64,000 nt of DNA from Levilactobacillus brevis (lineage in GTDB: Bacteria; Bacillota; Bacilli; Lactobacillales; Lactobacillaceae): NCBI GenBank assembly GCA_003666485.1, contig CP032931.1, positions 992,001 through 1,056,000 on the forward strand, written 5' to 3'. The notes under the pieces were generated by a model. It was not told where the DNA came from. It saw only the letters and a program-made list of their open reading frames with translations, and ran no database searches. The position numbers were made by a program, and so were the translations under genes. This document shows, piece by piece, positions 62,245 through 64,000 of the stretch. Positions within the stretch are counted from its first letter, which is position 1; each line of letters begins with the position of its first letter.

Positions 62245-63432
62245 ATGTCATTAACGATTGCTGCTTTACGAGAGGCCCCCGGGGAAAACCGGGTCGCACT
62301 CTCGCCAGAAGTCGTGCGTAAACTGGTAAAAGGTGAGTTTCAGGTCTTGATTGAAACGGGGGACGGTGACCGGTCGTTTTACCCGGACGCGGTCTTTGAA
62401 GCCGCGGGTGCTAAGATTTGTGACCGGCAAGCCGCAATTCAAGGGGCCGACGTCTTGGCCACGATTGGCCAACCGGGTAAGGATGTCGTCGACCAACTGA
62501 AGGCTGGTCAGACCCTATTAGGGTTGTTACAACCCCTGACGGATTTGGACTACGTGAAGGAATTGGCGGATAAGAAAATTAATGCGTTGGCATTTGAACT
62601 CTTGCCGCGAACCGTTTCCCGGGCTCAGAGCATGGATGTCCTGAGCTCGCAAGCCAGTGTGGCCGGCTACAAGGCCGCCTTGTTGGCCGCGGACCGGTTC
62701 TCCCGGTATTTACCAATGATGATTACGGCCGCTGGGACCGCTAAACCCACCAAGGTTCTGGTTCTAGGGACCGGGGTGGCGGGTCTGCAAGCCATCGGAA
62801 CGGCCAAACGGCTAGGCGCGATGGTTTCTGGCTACGACATCCGGCCTGCTTCTCGCGGTGAAGTCGAATCGTTGGGGGCCACGTTTCTGACGACCTCTGT
62901 TTCGGCAACTGGTGAAGGCGGGTACGCCCGGGCATTGACCCCGGAGGAAACCGCCCAGCAACAGGCCGAGTTGGCTGAATTCATTGCGCAAAATGACGTC
63001 ATCATTACCACGGCACAGGTTCCTGGACGGCGGCCACCATTGTTAGTCACCCAGAAATCCGTTGATGCGGCCAAGGCGGGTACGCTGTTCATTGACTTGG
63101 CGGCCAGCGACCTCGGCGGCAACGTGGCCGGTTCCCAGCCCGACAAGACCGTGACCACGGCCCAACAAGCCCAAATCATCGGCGCGGGTGATATGGCCAG
63201 CCAGTTGCCCGCTTCGGCTTCCGACATGTTTGCCAAAAACGTTCAGGCCGTCCTCAACGCCATTATCCAAGATGACCAATTGGTTTTGGATGTCGACGAT
63301 GAAGTGGTCGGTGAACTGCTGGCAACGACCAACGGCGAGATTATCAGTAGCCGGGTCCGGCAAGCCATGAAGTTGCCCGACCGGCACCCCGCCAAGCCAG
63401 CGGAATCAACTGATAGTAAAGGAGTTGATTAG
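62245..63432 (+). CDS. pntA: NAD(P) transhydrogenase subunit alpha 1
   Basis: A 395-residue soluble domain I of the proton-translocating transhydrogenase; it binds NAD(H). ALREAPGENRVALSPEVV, QASVAGYKAAL, VLVLGTGVAGLQA (Rossmann loop near 175) and YDIRPASR are family signatures. In this split form the alpha subunit is two genes. ATG 62245 has AGGAG 9 nt upstream. The complex makes NADPH at the expense of proton motive force. Confidence 0.95.
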   Translation: MSLTIAALREAPGENRVALSPEVVRKLVKGEFQVLIETGDGDRSFYPDAVFEAAGAKICDRQAAIQGADVLATIGQPGKDVVDQLKAGQTLLGLLQPLTDLDYVKELADKKINALAFELLPRTVSRAQSMDVLSSQASVAGYKAALLAADRFSRYLPMMITAAGTAKPTKVLVLGTGVAGLQAIGTAKRLGAMVSGYDIRPASRGEVESLGATFLTTSVSATGEGGYARALTPEETAQQQAELAEFIAQNDVIITTAQVPGRRPPLLVTQKSVDAAKAGTLFIDLAASDLGGNVAGSQPDKTVTTAQQAQIIGAGDMASQLPASASDMFAKNVQAVLNAIIQDDQLVLDVDDEVVGELLATTNGEIISSRVRQAMKLPDRHPAKPAESTDSKGVD

Positions 63433-63434
63433 CC

Positions 63435-63749
63435 ATGAGTCAGGAATTATTTACGAATTTAGCGATTTTTGTCTTAAGTCTGTTAGTGGGGTTTGAAGTC
63501 ATGAGTAAAATCCCCGCGACCCTACAGACGCCAATGATGTCCGGGGCAAACGCGATTCACGGAGTCGTTGTCGTCGGGGCGTTTGTTATCGCCGCGGAGG
63601 CCAACAGTGTGCTGTTTTACGTGTTGGCCTTTCTCGGGGCCTTCTTTGCCGCTGTCAACGTGGCTGGTGGTTACACCGTGACCGACCGGATGTTGGGCAT
63701 GTTTGACCGGAAACCGGCCGCGAAGAAGGGGGAGGCTGAGCAGAAATGA
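63435..63749 (+). CDS. NAD(P) transhydrogenase subunit alpha 2
   Basis: A 104-residue membrane subunit with three helices (FVLSLLVGFEVMSKIPATLQ start, SGANAIHGVVVVGAFV, and the last). SKIPATLQTPMMSGANAIHG is diagnostic for the domain II part of alpha. It starts 2 bp after pntA1 stops and overlaps pntB. Confidence 0.93.
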   Translation: MSQELFTNLAIFVLSLLVGFEVMSKIPATLQTPMMSGANAIHGVVVVGAFVIAAEANSVLFYVLAFLGAFFAAVNVAGGYTVTDRMLGMFDRKPAAKKGEAEQK

Positions 63750-64000
63750 GTGCGCTAGAAACAATTTCTTCGTTAATTTATTTAGTCTCGGCGGTCTGCT
63801 ACGTCCTGGGGGTCCACTTTATGCGGTCCCCGAAGACCGCGCGGCGGGGCAATGGCCTGTCTGCGGTCGGGATGTTTCTGGCCGTGATCACGATCATCGT
63901 GACGATTATTGTTGAAGGGAAAATCGATCCTATCGGCTGGGTCGTCCTGTTAGTGGGCCTGGCGCTGGGGATTCTCTACGGAGTTGTCAAGGCGCGCAAG
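63746..64000 (+). CDS. pntB: NAD(P) transhydrogenase subunit beta, partial at the window end
   Basis: The first 85 codons of the beta subunit are present: several membrane helices with RSPKTARRGNGLSAVGMFLA, the conserved domain II segment. ATG 63746 overlaps the previous stop (ATGA). The NADP-binding domain would lie beyond the window. Confidence 0.9.
   Translation, partial: MSALETISSLIYLVSAVCYVLGVHFMRSPKTARRGNGLSAVGMFLAVITIIVTIIVEGKIDPIGWVVLLVGLALGILYGVVKARK

Noticed and set aside
1-64000. CRISPR arrays, prophage or rRNA/tRNA genes
   Set aside because: No regularly spaced direct repeats, phage structural or integrase genes, or RNA gene sequences were seen; the only repeats are R1, R2, IS ends and the terminator pair.

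Overview
The window looks like chromosomal DNA of a heterofermentative lactic acid bacterium of the Lactobacillaceae. The evidence is a highly codon-adapted xylulose-5-phosphate/fructose-6-phosphate phosphoketolase, two WxL surface proteins, an LPXTG lectin/MucBP adhesin, an Apf-like secreted protein, catabolic arcB-arcC, a pntAB transhydrogenase, AGGAGG-type ribosome binding sites and moderate GC. A Levilactobacillus-like species is my best guess, but the genus is inference.

Layout. 1-3.4 kb: AraC-type regulator and an LPXTG surface lectin. 3.7-10.4 kb: an exosortase-G (XrtG) locus with a Firmicu-CTERM substrate, xrtG, an XrtG-associated glycosyltransferase, a PTPS-like protein and a large membrane protein. 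Here xrtG is split by an IS256-family element with an 8-bp target duplication. 11.3-16.4 kb: phosphoketolase, a YefM-YoeB module sitting between two identical terminator copies, a WYL regulator and a small secreted protein. 16.8-22.5 kb: a carbohydrate-type ABC importer operon whose first permease gene is split by an IS1380-family element. 22.8-27.8 kb: an OmpR-type two-component system, a GNAT protein and a GGDEF protein. 28.7-31.5 kb: two WxL proteins. 32-38.5 kb: Rrf2 regulator with an F420-type reductase, a zinc alcohol dehydrogenase, LysR with two aldo/keto reductases, and an AbrB-DUF998 fusion. 38.6-50 kb: envelope and housekeeping genes (Apf-like, UppP, methionine aminopeptidase, SDR, tyrosine phosphatase, RelBE-type module, HAD, MFS, matrixin, glutathione peroxidase). 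50.2-53 kb: a copper operon under CopY-type boxes with two cupredoxins, a Cu P-type ATPase and an unlisted 34-residue membrane peptide. 54.3-60.1 kb: a GlnK/GlnL-like two-component system divergent from arcB-arcC-yfcC. 60.3-64 kb: aldo/keto reductase, an unknown protein, and pntA1-pntA2-pntB (last one cut by the window end).

The most novel-looking signal is non-coding. A family of about 190-nt intergenic elements (called R1 here) occurs six times (A-F: four complete, one deleted, one remnant) on both strands. The complete copies fold into the same multi-branched, cloverleaf-like structure: a closing stem of about 12-17 bp, an inner helix and three hairpins. Several stems differ in sequence between copies but stay complementary, so there is covariation inside this single window. 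A second structured repeat of about 120 nt (R2) occurs twice. I do not recognise either family.

Functionally, two independent IS insertions have inactivated, or nearly so, one protein-sorting system and one sugar-type importer whose other genes remain intact, which points to recent events. All start sites, family names and regulatory calls come from reading the sequence only; no database search was run.
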